Under the pieces are notes generated by a model. That model ran no database searches, was not told the DNA's origin, and was given only the letters and a program-made list of their open reading frames with translations. A DNA stretch of 64,000 nt from Nesterenkonia lutea (GTDB taxonomy: Bacteria; Actinomycetota; Actinomycetes; Actinomycetales; Micrococcaceae): the NCBI RefSeq assembly GCF_014873955.1, contig NZ_JADBED010000001.1, positions 1,302,001-1,366,000 on the forward strand, written 5' to 3'. Below are positions 55,323-62,723 of the stretch, in pieces. The position numbers were made by a program, and so were the translations under genes. Numbering within the stretch: the stretch's first letter is position 1; the number at the start of each line of letters is the position of its first letter.

Positions 55323-57035
55323 TCACCGGCCCAGCATGCGCTGGAGACCGGTGATGAGGTCCGCGTTGGTCGCTGCGCTGACAAGTGTATTCTCCGCGTC
55401 TGCGCGGGTGGCTGCATACGGGTCAGGCAGCGCCAGCCGCACAGTGGCGGAGAGCGCGTCGGCGCGCAGCAGGATCTGGTCCCAGCTGGCACCGACGACG
55501 ACGTCGGGATGCTGACTCACCATCCGTCCGCGAAGCCAGGCCCGGGTCTCCTCCGGCGGGCTCTCCGCCGCCGCCGCGATCTGCTGATCGGTGAAGAGCC
55601 GACGCATCCGACCGGCCCGCGCGAGCTTGTAGTAGAGACCCTTCTCCTCGCGGAGGTCGGCGTACTGCAGGTCCACCATGGCCAGGACCGGGGCGTCCCA
55701 GTCCAGGCCGTCGCGGCGCCGGTAGGACTCCAGCAGGGAGAGCTTCGCGATCCAGTCCACCCGATCGGCGGCGCTGAAGACATCCTGGTCCAGATCTCGC
55801 AGCAGCTCCTGCCAGGCCTCGAGCACCTCGGCCGTCTCGGTGTCCGGGACGGCGGGGGCGTGCTGGGGGCCGGTCTTCTCCTGCGCCCAGTCCATGGCTG
55901 CCTGCAGGTAGAGCTCCTGGATCTGCAGGGCCGTCATCTCTCCGCGCGAGGTGGACACGGTGGTGCGCAGGCTGGGGTCATGGGAGATCGCCTTCAGCGC
56001 GGCCACCGGGTCCTTCAGTGTGATCTCCGGAGCGCGCGAGGATTCGATGAGGTCCAGCACCAGAGCCGTGGTGCCCACGCGCAGCCAGGCGGAGTACTCG
56101 CTCATATTGGCGTCCCCGATGATGACATGCAGCCGTCTGAACCGATCATGATCGGCGTGTGGCTCGTCGCGGGTGTTGATCATCGGCCGGCGGACCGTGG
56201 TCTCCAGTCCCACCTCCTCCTCGAAGAAGTCGGCGCGCTGGGAGATCTGATATCCCGGCTCGCCGCTGGTCTGCCCGATCCCCACTCGGCCCGCCCCGCA
56301 GAGGACCTGCCGGCTGGCGAAGAACGGCAGCAGCCCGGAGACCAGGGCGTCGAAGTCCAGCGAGCGCGGGAGCAGATAGTTCTCGTGGGCGCCGTAGGAG
56401 ACGGACTTGTTGTCGGTGTTGTTCTTGTAGAGCAGCACCTGCGGGGAGTCCTCCTCCCGGCTCAGCCGCGCCGCCGCGGCGCGGACCACCCGGTCACCGG
56501 CCACGTCGTAGAGCACGGCCCGGCGCGCACCGATGGCCTCCGGGGAGGAGTACTCCGGATGGGCATGGTCCACGTAGAGCCGCGCGCCGTTGCTGAGCAC
56601 CAGGTTCATCAGCAGCTGGGGCTGGTCCGCTCGGGGCTGGAAGTATTCGCCGCGCCAGTGCGGGGATCCCGGCGAGTGGTGGCCGCCGGCGATGTCTGCG
56701 GGGCTCGGGTCTCCGCCGCTGATGTTGCCCAGTGCATCACGGACCGGCCCCTGGCCTGCCTCCTGCTCGGTGGCGTGGGTCAGCGCCTCCCCGGTGTCGG
56801 TCAGCTGAGAGGGGTGCGCCGCGGACCGTGGCAAGACCCATCCGCGCGCGTCCACCAGCGGGGACTCGGACTGGTAGTCCCACTCCGTGCCGGCCACCGC
56901 GCCGCCGGTCTCGGTGACGTGGGCGGCATAGGCATTGACCAGCTCGATGGAGAGCGCCACGTGACTGGCTCGCGGATTGGCCGGGGCGTGGATCCCGTAC
57001 TCAGTCTCCATCCCGATGAGCCTGCGCACGCTCAT
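55323..57035 (-). CDS. dop: Dop, Pup deamidase/depupylase
   Basis: PafA-related enzyme that removes Pup from conjugates (and deamidates Pup-Gln where present). The 570-residue protein starts VRRLIGMETEYGIHAPANPR and has GARLYVDHAHPEYSSPEAIG (nucleophilic Asp), LLYKNNTDNKSVSYGAHENY, ASRQVLCGAGRVG and RPMINTRDEPHAD. A long insertion (about residues 70-130, with Gly/Ser/His) corresponds to the Dop-loop region. With Pup already ending in Glu, depupylation should be its main job (inference). It overlaps arc by 4 bp. Confidence 0.93.
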   Translation of the reverse strand: MSVRRLIGMETEYGIHAPANPRASHVALSIELVNAYAAHVTETGGAVAGTEWDYQSESPLVDARGWVLPRSAAHPSQLTDTGEALTHATEQEAGQGPVRDALGNISGGDPSPADIAGGHHSPGSPHWRGEYFQPRADQPQLLMNLVLSNGARLYVDHAHPEYSSPEAIGARRAVLYDVAGDRVVRAAAARLSREEDSPQVLLYKNNTDNKSVSYGAHENYLLPRSLDFDALVSGLLPFFASRQVLCGAGRVGIGQTSGEPGYQISQRADFFEEEVGLETTVRRPMINTRDEPHADHDRFRRLHVIIGDANMSEYSAWLRVGTTALVLDLIESSRAPEITLKDPVAALKAISHDPSLRTTVSTSRGEMTALQIQELYLQAAMDWAQEKTGPQHAPAVPDTETAEVLEAWQELLRDLDQDVFSAADRVDWIAKLSLLESYRRRDGLDWDAPVLAMVDLQYADLREEKGLYYKLARAGRMRRLFTDQQIAAAAESPPEETRAWLRGRMVSQHPDVVVGASWDQILLRADALSATVRLALPDPYAATRADAENTLVSAATNADLITGLQRMLGR

Positions 57036-58894
57036 GGCCGACCTCCCGCACCACCTGCTGGGCCGGCCGAGCCGGCGGCGTCGATGGCGTCGGTGGCAGC
57101 ACCGGTGGCCCTGGCGCCAGGGATGCTCGCCTCTGCGGGACGCTCGATCCGCACCACGGGAGAGGCCGAGACGCCGACGACGCGGGACCAGGCCTGTGGG
57201 TCTGAGGGGTTCACCAGGTCCTCCTGGTCACGAAGCTCCTCCTCGGCCGCGCTGAGGAGGTGCTCGAGGGTCAGTCCCTTCTGCGCGGGGTCTGTGCCCG
57301 AACCCAGGAAGTCCTTGATCGCGGTCTTCTTGGCACGGTCCACGATGTTGCTGAGCACCGCGCCGGACATGAAGTCGGCCGCCTGGAAGGGCGTGCTCGT
57401 CCCGTCCGCATGGATCAGCCGAAGTCGGGCCTGCGGGGTGCGCGGGAAGAGCCGGTCCAGCAGGGCATCGACGAGGAAGGCCACGGTCGAGGCTCGGTCA
57501 CCATGGGCGGCGAGAAGCTCCGGATGCAGCGGCACGGCGCCGCCGAGGTGGATCGCGAGGATCTCTGCGGCGCCCTCCCGCCCGGGACGCTGCACGCGGA
57601 TCTTCACGTCCAGCCGTCCGGGCCGCAGGATGGCCGGGTCGATCATGTCCTCGCGATTGGAGGCGCCGATGACGATCACGTTCTCCAGCGACTCCACACC
57701 GTCGATCTCGGCGAGCAGCTGCGGCACGATGGTGGTCTCCACATCGGAGGAGACGCCGCTGCCGCGTGTGCGGAACAGGGCCTCCATCTCGTCGAAGAAG
57801 ACCACCACGGGCTGGCCCGCCGAGGCGCGCTCCCGGGCCCGGGAGAAGATCACCCGGATGTGCCGCTCGGTCTCGCCGACGTATTTGTTCAGCAGCTCGG
57901 GGCCCTTGATGTTCAGGAAGAAGGCACCCGCCTGATCCTGGTTCTGGTCCCGTTCCTCGCCCTGGCCCGTGTGGTCGGGTCCCGGGCCGGCGCTGGCCAG
58001 GGAGCTGGCCACGGCCTTGGCGATCATGGTCTTCCCGCATCCCGGGGGGCCGTAGAGCAGGATCCCCTTCGGCGCGCGCAGTCCGTGCTCCCGGTAGAGA
58101 TCGGCATGCAGGAAGGGCAGCTCCACGGCGTCGCGGATCGCCTCGATCTGCTCGGAGAGCCCGCCGATGTCGGAGTAGGAGACGTCCGGGGACTCCTCCA
58201 GGACCACGTCCTCGACCTCGGAGAGGGGCACGATCTCGGTGGCGGTGCCGGTGCGCAGGTCCACCATCACGGCGTCGCCCACTCGGGCGCTGTGCAGCCC
58301 CGCGGACTGCGCCTGGGCCTCGGCGGCGGCGGTCAGCGTGACCACCCGCTCGTCCTCACCGCGGGAGATGATCACGAGGCGGGAGTCGGGCAGCACCTCT
58401 TTGACCCGGGCGAGCTCGCCGGTGCTTTCGGCGCCGAGGATCGCGACGACCGTGAAGTTCTCGTTGAGCAGCACCTCGTCCCCGGCCTGGAGCTCCTCCG
58501 GTGCCAGCAGCGGAGAGAGGCTCACGCGCAGCTTGCGTCCGGCCTGGAGGATGTCCACCCCGGCCGCCGTGGCGGCCTGGATCTCGCGGCCCTGATCCTG
58601 GGTGTGCGCAGGACGGTAGCCGATCACGGTGCCGAAGGTGAAGGGCGCCTGTCCATCGGCCTGCAGGGCGTTGCGCAGCTCGGAGATCTCATTGCGCGTG
58701 GTCTCCAGCAGGTCGGTCATGCGCTGGTTGTTGCGCCCGGCGGTCTGCAGCTGGGTCTCGAGCTGCCTGGCTCGGCTGCGCAGGGTGTCCAGCTGCCGGT
58801 GGGCCTGATCCAGCCGGGACTGCAGCTGCTGGGGCTCGCTCGGGGCCGCGTGGGCGGGTGCGTCGGTGTGCTTGTCGTCTGCCTGCTCACTCAC
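57032..58894 (-). CDS. arc: AAA ATPase forming ring-shaped complexes (ARC/Mpa), C-terminal docking motif missing
   Basis: Hexameric Pup-recognising unfoldase. The 620-residue protein has the N-terminal coiled coil (residues ~22-75), two OB folds, Walker A LLYGPPGCGKTMIAKAVASS, a Gln/Asp/Gly insert, Walker B VVVFFDEMEALFRTRGSGVS and arginine-finger region DPAILRPGRLDVKIRVQRPG. In proteasome-using relatives the chain ends with a hydrophobic-Tyr-x motif (GQYL); here it ends with an Ala/Gly/Pro-rich tail, ...AGGAGGRP, with no Tyr. Start GTG at 58894, overlapping trmI by 8 bp. Confidence 0.93.
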   Translation of the reverse strand: MSEQADDKHTDAPAHAAPSEPQQLQSRLDQAHRQLDTLRSRARQLETQLQTAGRNNQRMTDLLETTRNEISELRNALQADGQAPFTFGTVIGYRPAHTQDQGREIQAATAAGVDILQAGRKLRVSLSPLLAPEELQAGDEVLLNENFTVVAILGAESTGELARVKEVLPDSRLVIISRGEDERVVTLTAAAEAQAQSAGLHSARVGDAVMVDLRTGTATEIVPLSEVEDVVLEESPDVSYSDIGGLSEQIEAIRDAVELPFLHADLYREHGLRAPKGILLYGPPGCGKTMIAKAVASSLASAGPGPDHTGQGEERDQNQDQAGAFFLNIKGPELLNKYVGETERHIRVIFSRARERASAGQPVVVFFDEMEALFRTRGSGVSSDVETTIVPQLLAEIDGVESLENVIVIGASNREDMIDPAILRPGRLDVKIRVQRPGREGAAEILAIHLGGAVPLHPELLAAHGDRASTVAFLVDALLDRLFPRTPQARLRLIHADGTSTPFQAADFMSGAVLSNIVDRAKKTAIKDFLGSGTDPAQKGLTLEHLLSAAEEELRDQEDLVNPSDPQAWSRVVGVSASPVVRIERPAEASIPGARATGAATDAIDAAGSAGPAGGAGGRP

Positions 58895-59954
58895 GTGAGC
58901 TCACCTCCCTGGCCTGTTCGGCGATCTTCTGGGCATGGGCCGCGGCCTTGCGTCCCTTCTTCCCGGACACGGTGCGGGTCTTCAGTCCTGCTTCGTCCCA
59001 GACCGCCTCGGGGTCGTTGGCCGGCCATGCGGCGCGGTCCGCCTCGCTGACCACGGAGACCTTCTCACGCTTCTTCAGCTGCAGCGGGGTCTGATCATCG
59101 GCGAGCCGGCGCGCGGAGAGCAGGAACCCGGTGTGCGCCACCATGCGGTGATCGGGCCGCACGGCGAGGCCGTCCAGGTGCCAGGTGCGCAGCATGGTCT
59201 CGTGGGCCTCAGGCTCGGTGAAGCCTGCGGAGGCGCGGATCTCTTCGGCGAGCCGGGACAGCTGGGTCACGGTGGCGACATAGCTGACCCAGACTCCGCC
59301 GGGGGCCAGCACGGTCTTCACGGCATCGATGCACTCCCAGGGCGCCAGCATGTCCAGCACCACCCGGTCCACGCTGCCCGGCTGTTCCACGGCAAGGACC
59401 TCTTCCTGCATGTCCCCCAGGAACACCTCCCAGCCGGGGTGGGCTTCGCCGAAGAAGGCCTCGACATTGCCCACCGCGATGTCTTTGAAGTCCTCGCGGC
59501 GCTCGAAGGAGTGCAGCACCCCGTGATCACCCACGGCGCGCAGCAGCGAGATGGACAGGGCTCCGGAGCCCACACCTGCCTCGACGACGCGCGCACCGGG
59601 GAAGATGTCAGCCACCTGGACGATCTGTGCGGAGTCCTTGGGATAGACGACTGTGGCTCCGCGCGGCATGGAGAGCACGAAGTCGTTGAGCAGCGGACGC
59701 AGCACCTGGTATTCGTGCCCCGCGTCGTTGGCGACCAGTATTCCTTCGCTGGCCCCGATGAGCAGATCATGGCGGAGCACGCCCTGATGCGTGTGCCATT
59801 CGCCCCCGGGCGCGAGGGTGATGGTGCTGGGCCTGCCCCTGCGGTCGGTGAGCTGGACCCGCTGACCAGCGCGCAGCGGTCCTGAGCGCATGTGGGCCCC
59901 GATCGGGCCGGTGGTCGTCGTCGACGGGGAGTCGCCGGGGGCGCTGCTGCTCAC
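58887..59954 (-). CDS. trmI: tRNA (adenine-N1)-methyltransferase TrmI
   Basis: Class I methyltransferase making m1A58 in tRNA. The 355-residue protein has the N-terminal beta domain (RAGQRVQLTDRRGRPSTITL), PRGATVVYPKDSAQIV, motif I VVEAGVGSGALSISLLRAVG, motif with LHSFERREDFKDIA, and VDRVVLDMLAPWECIDAVKT. The C-terminal ~50 residues are a basic tail (KKREKVSVVS..SGKKGRKAAAHAQK). Start GTG at 59954; ATG at 59891 (MRSGPLRAGQRV) fits homologue starts better if the first 21 residues are not translated. It overlaps arc by 8 bp, conserved in the Pup neighbourhood. Confidence 0.92.
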   Translation of the reverse strand: MSSSAPGDSPSTTTTGPIGAHMRSGPLRAGQRVQLTDRRGRPSTITLAPGGEWHTHQGVLRHDLLIGASEGILVANDAGHEYQVLRPLLNDFVLSMPRGATVVYPKDSAQIVQVADIFPGARVVEAGVGSGALSISLLRAVGDHGVLHSFERREDFKDIAVGNVEAFFGEAHPGWEVFLGDMQEEVLAVEQPGSVDRVVLDMLAPWECIDAVKTVLAPGGVWVSYVATVTQLSRLAEEIRASAGFTEPEAHETMLRTWHLDGLAVRPDHRMVAHTGFLLSARRLADDQTPLQLKKREKVSVVSEADRAAWPANDPEAVWDEAGLKTRTVSGKKGRKAAAHAQKIAEQAREVSSRE

Positions 59955-60090
59955 TGAGTCTCGCTCTCTGGGTGCTGGGATGCCCCGGACCGCCGGGCGG
60001 TCGGGGAGGTGGTGTGCTCCATCCAGCCTATCGCTGTCGAGGCACGCGGCGCTGGGTCCGGTCTCGCGGTTCCGACCGTGCCCGGGGCGT

Positions 60091-60160
60091 CAGCCTGTTC
60101 TGGTCAGCCCCCGTCTGGTCAGCCCTTCTCGTCAGCTCGGTCTGGTCAGCTCGGTCTGCG
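60091..60160 (-). repeat. ~14-bp x 5 degenerate repeat across the M50 protease stop
   Basis: Units 60091-60104, 60105-60119, 60120-60132, 60133-60146, 60147-60160. Each includes GTCAGC on the plus strand (GCTGAC on the minus), so the TGA stop of the protease gene (60146-60148) recurs four times at 14, 13, 15 and 14 bp spacing. Confidence 0.8.
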
Positions 60161-60904
60161 CAGCCGGGCGTTGGCCACCCGGATGTTCTCCGAGGCTCCC
60201 TGCCAGAGGAAGAAGCTGACCATGACGGCCACCACGACCACCACCAGGCTCACCTCTCGGAGTCCGGAGATCACCAGGGCGGCGAGTCCGCTGAGCAGCA
60301 GCACGACGACGACGCGGCCGCCCCATCCCGCGGCTCGCATGCCGCGGTCCTGGCTTCCCGTGGCGCCCCAGACGACGGATTCGACGATGCGTCCGCCGTC
60401 CAGGGGCAGACCGGGCAGCAGGTTGAAGACCCCGACCATGAAATTGACCAGGACGGTGACCTCGACCAGCAGCGCGGTCACTCCGGTGACCTCGAACAGC
60501 TCGGAGAAGTACCAGCCGAGGCCGGCGATCACCAGGTTCGCGGCAGGACCCGCCAGGGACACGGCGAGGGACTTCACCGGTGTGGCGCGGTGGGCGAGAT
60601 ATTCGGTGTGGCCGCCCCAGATGTTGAGTTCGATCTCGGTGGCGGGCCAGCCGAAGGACCGCGCGGCGAGGGCGTGGGCGAGCTCATGGGCGAGCACCGA
60701 GAGCAGCAGCAGCCCGGCGTAGCCCAGGGCCACGACATAGGCCAGCACGCCCAGCTCCGGGAAGATGCGCTGCACCTGAGGCCCGAAGAGCAGCACGATG
60801 GCACCGCTGACCAGGAACCAGGAGGCCCTGAAGCGGACCGGGACGCCGGCGATCCGCACCTGCGCCGTCCGGCCCCGGGAGGCGCCGGCGGAGCGTGGAC
60901 TCAT
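60146..60904 (-). CDS. site-2 protease family (M50) membrane metalloprotease
   Basis: A 252-residue membrane zinc protease of the M50 family, related to Rip-type intramembrane proteases. Motifs: zinc HELAHALAA (about residue 66) in a membrane helix and the C-terminal Asp ligand motif NLLPGLPLDGGRIVESVVWG, with GHTEYLAHRATPVKSLAVSL between. About six helices. No PDZ or CBS domain, so a minimal type; substrate unknown. Start ATG at 60904 overlaps the HAD gene stop (ATGA). In this chromosomal place mycobacteria carry a related gene close to mpa. Confidence 0.87.
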   Translation of the reverse strand: MSPRSAGASRGRTAQVRIAGVPVRFRASWFLVSGAIVLLFGPQVQRIFPELGVLAYVVALGYAGLLLLSVLAHELAHALAARSFGWPATEIELNIWGGHTEYLAHRATPVKSLAVSLAGPAANLVIAGLGWYFSELFEVTGVTALLVEVTVLVNFMVGVFNLLPGLPLDGGRIVESVVWGATGSQDRGMRAAGWGGRVVVVLLLSGLAALVISGLREVSLVVVVVAVMVSFFLWQGASENIRVANARLRRPS

Positions 60905-61662
60905 CGTGGCAGGAGACGCTCGAGGCCTGCGGCATCCACGCCGGCGAGTCCGTCCAGGAGCTGCCACCGCTCATCCTCGGGGATGGGCGTGTAGTGCGGG
61001 ACCGCGACCGTGACCAGACCCGAGTTCGCAGCGGCGGCGATGCCCGGCACTGAGTCTTCGATGGCGATGCAGCGATTCATCTGCAGCTGCTCTCCGGTGC
61101 GCCGGTGATGATCCTCCGCGATCCGGTGGAAGGCCTGGATATAGGCTTCGGGATCGGGCTTGCCGCGGGAGACCATGTCTCCGCTGACGATGAATTCCAT
61201 GGCTCCGTCCGGCAGCGCAGAGACGATGGCCTCGGCCAGCGGCTTCTCGCTCATGGTCACCAGTGCGCAGCGGACTCCGGCGGCGTTGAGATCAGCGAGG
61301 AGCTCTCGGGCGCCAGGACGCCAGGGCATCTCCACCAGGGCCCGGGCGGCGACCCGACTGATCAGGTGGTCGATGATCTCGCGGGAGGTCATCGCCACGC
61401 CGGCCTGTTGGAGCACTGCGGCGCTGTGGGTCAGCGCCTGGCCCACGAGGCTGTGGGCCTGCTCCTCGGACCAGGTTCCGCCGTGGGCCTCGACGAGGCC
61501 ACGCTCCTCCGCGATCCAGTACGGCTCGGTGTCCACCAGGGTGCCGTCCATGTCCCAGAAGACCGCCTGCAGCGCCCCCGTGACCGCTCCCGGCACGGCG
61601 TCGTGACGAGCTTCTTCCTCACGGGTTTCGGTCTGCACGGCTGAAGGGGAAGTCGAAGGCAT
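60901..61662 (-). CDS. HAD-superfamily hydrolase (beta-phosphoglucomutase-like)
   Basis: A 253-residue HAD phosphatase. Motif I is VFWDMDGTLVDTEPYWIAEE, motif II ALVTMSEKPLAEAI, motif III the Lys in SRGKPDPEAYIQAF, motif IV CIAIEDSVPGIAAAANSGLV. Helical cap of the beta-phosphoglucomutase type. Start ATG at 61662 (MPSTSP), 7 bp after TACGAT; ATGs at 61668 and 61671 are in frame but lie inside or next to that element. It heads a likely unit with the M50 protease and trmI. Substrate unknown. Confidence 0.85.
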   Translation of the reverse strand: MPSTSPSAVQTETREEEARHDAVPGAVTGALQAVFWDMDGTLVDTEPYWIAEERGLVEAHGGTWSEEQAHSLVGQALTHSAAVLQQAGVAMTSREIIDHLISRVAARALVEMPWRPGARELLADLNAAGVRCALVTMSEKPLAEAIVSALPDGAMEFIVSGDMVSRGKPDPEAYIQAFHRIAEDHHRRTGEQLQMNRCIAIEDSVPGIAAAANSGLVTVAVPHYTPIPEDERWQLLDGLAGVDAAGLERLLPR

Positions 61663-61669
61663 GGGCATC

Positions 61670-61675
61670 ATCGTA
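61670..61675 (-). promoter_or_regulatory. -10 element of the HAD gene
   Basis: TACGAT on the minus strand, 7 bp before ATG 61662. Leaderless arrangement, divergent from the PAC2 gene. Confidence 0.45.
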
Positions 61676-61701
61676 CGCTTCAATTGGGAACCCCAGGGGG
61701 C

Positions 61702-61707
61702 TAGTGT
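61702..61707 (+). promoter_or_regulatory. -10 element of the PAC2 gene
   Basis: TAGTGT, 7 bp before GTG 61715, with a weak TTCAAT -35 at 61679-61684 and a 17-bp spacer. Leaderless arrangement. Confidence 0.55.
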
Positions 61708-61714
61708 GAGTTGC

Positions 61715-62707
61715 GTGAGTGAAGAGATTCCAGCCGAGGACACCACGCCTGAGGGCACGGGCGAGACGGCGGGGCGCCTGCCCCGCGAGCCTTCCGTGCC
61801 CGAGGGTTTTGCCCAGCGTTTCGCTGAGCATCTGCGCGCCACCGCCTCGGTGGCGGCGACCACTGCGGAGTCCGAGCGGGACGGCTCCCGGCCCACCGTG
61901 ATGGTGATGGTCTTCGAGGGATGGAACGACGCCGGCGCCGCCGCCTCCTCGGCCGTCCGAGCAGTGGGCCAGGCCTGCGGCGCCGAGCTGATCGGCAAGG
62001 TCGAGGACGAAGGATATTACGACTACCAGTTCTCCCGCCCCAAGCTGCGCAGCACCGGCGGACATCGCGAGATCATCTGGCCCTCGACCAAGATCTACCG
62101 AGCCCGACCGCCCCGGGCCGCTGTGGACCTGCTGCTGGTCCATGGCGTGGAGCCGAGCTTCCGCTGGCAGGCCTTCACCGCGGACCTGCTGACCCGCGCG
62201 GCGGAGAACGGCGTCTCGGGCGTGGTGCTGGTGGGCGCGCTGCTGGCAGACGTGCCGCACACCCGTCCGATCCCCGCCTCCCTCTCCAGCGAGGACGTGC
62301 AGCTCCAGGAGATCCTCGACATCGACGAGCCCAGCTACGAGGGACCCACCGGCATCGTGGGCGTGCTGGCCCATACTGCCGCACAGGCCGGCCTCCCGGC
62401 GGTCTCGCTGTGGGCGGCGATCCCCCACTACGTGGGGCAGGCCCCCTCGCCCAAGGCCCAGCTGGCCATCATGCGTGAGCTCGAGGATCTGCTGGGCCTG
62501 TCGCTGGATGAGAGCGAAGTCGCCGAGGACGCGGAGGCCTGGGAGCGCGGCGTGGACGACCTCGCGGAGGAGGACACGGAGATCGCCGACTACGTCAAGC
62601 GGCTGGAGGAGGCCACGGACACGACGAACCTGCCCGAGGCCAGCGGCGAAGCCATCGCGCAAGAGTTCGAGCGCTACCTGCGCCAGCGCAAGCCCCCCGA
62701 GAGCTGA
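61715..62707 (+). CDS. PAC2 family protein
   Basis: A 330-residue protein of the PAC2 (proteasome assembly chaperone-like fold) family; function in actinobacteria unknown. Features: MVMVFEGWNDAGAAASSAVR at the domain start, YYDYQFSRPKLRSTGG, LLLVHGVEPSFRWQAFTADL, GVLAHTAAQAGLPAVSLWAA, PHYVGQAPSPKAQLAIM, and an acidic C-terminal tail. Start GTG at 61715 with a -10 7 bp upstream. It is divergent from the HAD gene and convergent with mshC. Its closeness to the Pup locus is conserved, but a proteasome link is not shown. Confidence 0.87.
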   Translation: MSEEIPAEDTTPEGTGETAGRLPREPSVPEGFAQRFAEHLRATASVAATTAESERDGSRPTVMVMVFEGWNDAGAAASSAVRAVGQACGAELIGKVEDEGYYDYQFSRPKLRSTGGHREIIWPSTKIYRARPPRAAVDLLLVHGVEPSFRWQAFTADLLTRAAENGVSGVVLVGALLADVPHTRPIPASLSSEDVQLQEILDIDEPSYEGPTGIVGVLAHTAAQAGLPAVSLWAAIPHYVGQAPSPKAQLAIMRELEDLLGLSLDESEVAEDAEAWERGVDDLAEEDTEIADYVKRLEEATDTTNLPEASGEAIAQEFERYLRQRKPPES

Positions 62708-62723
62708 GCCTTCGCGCGGCGGA

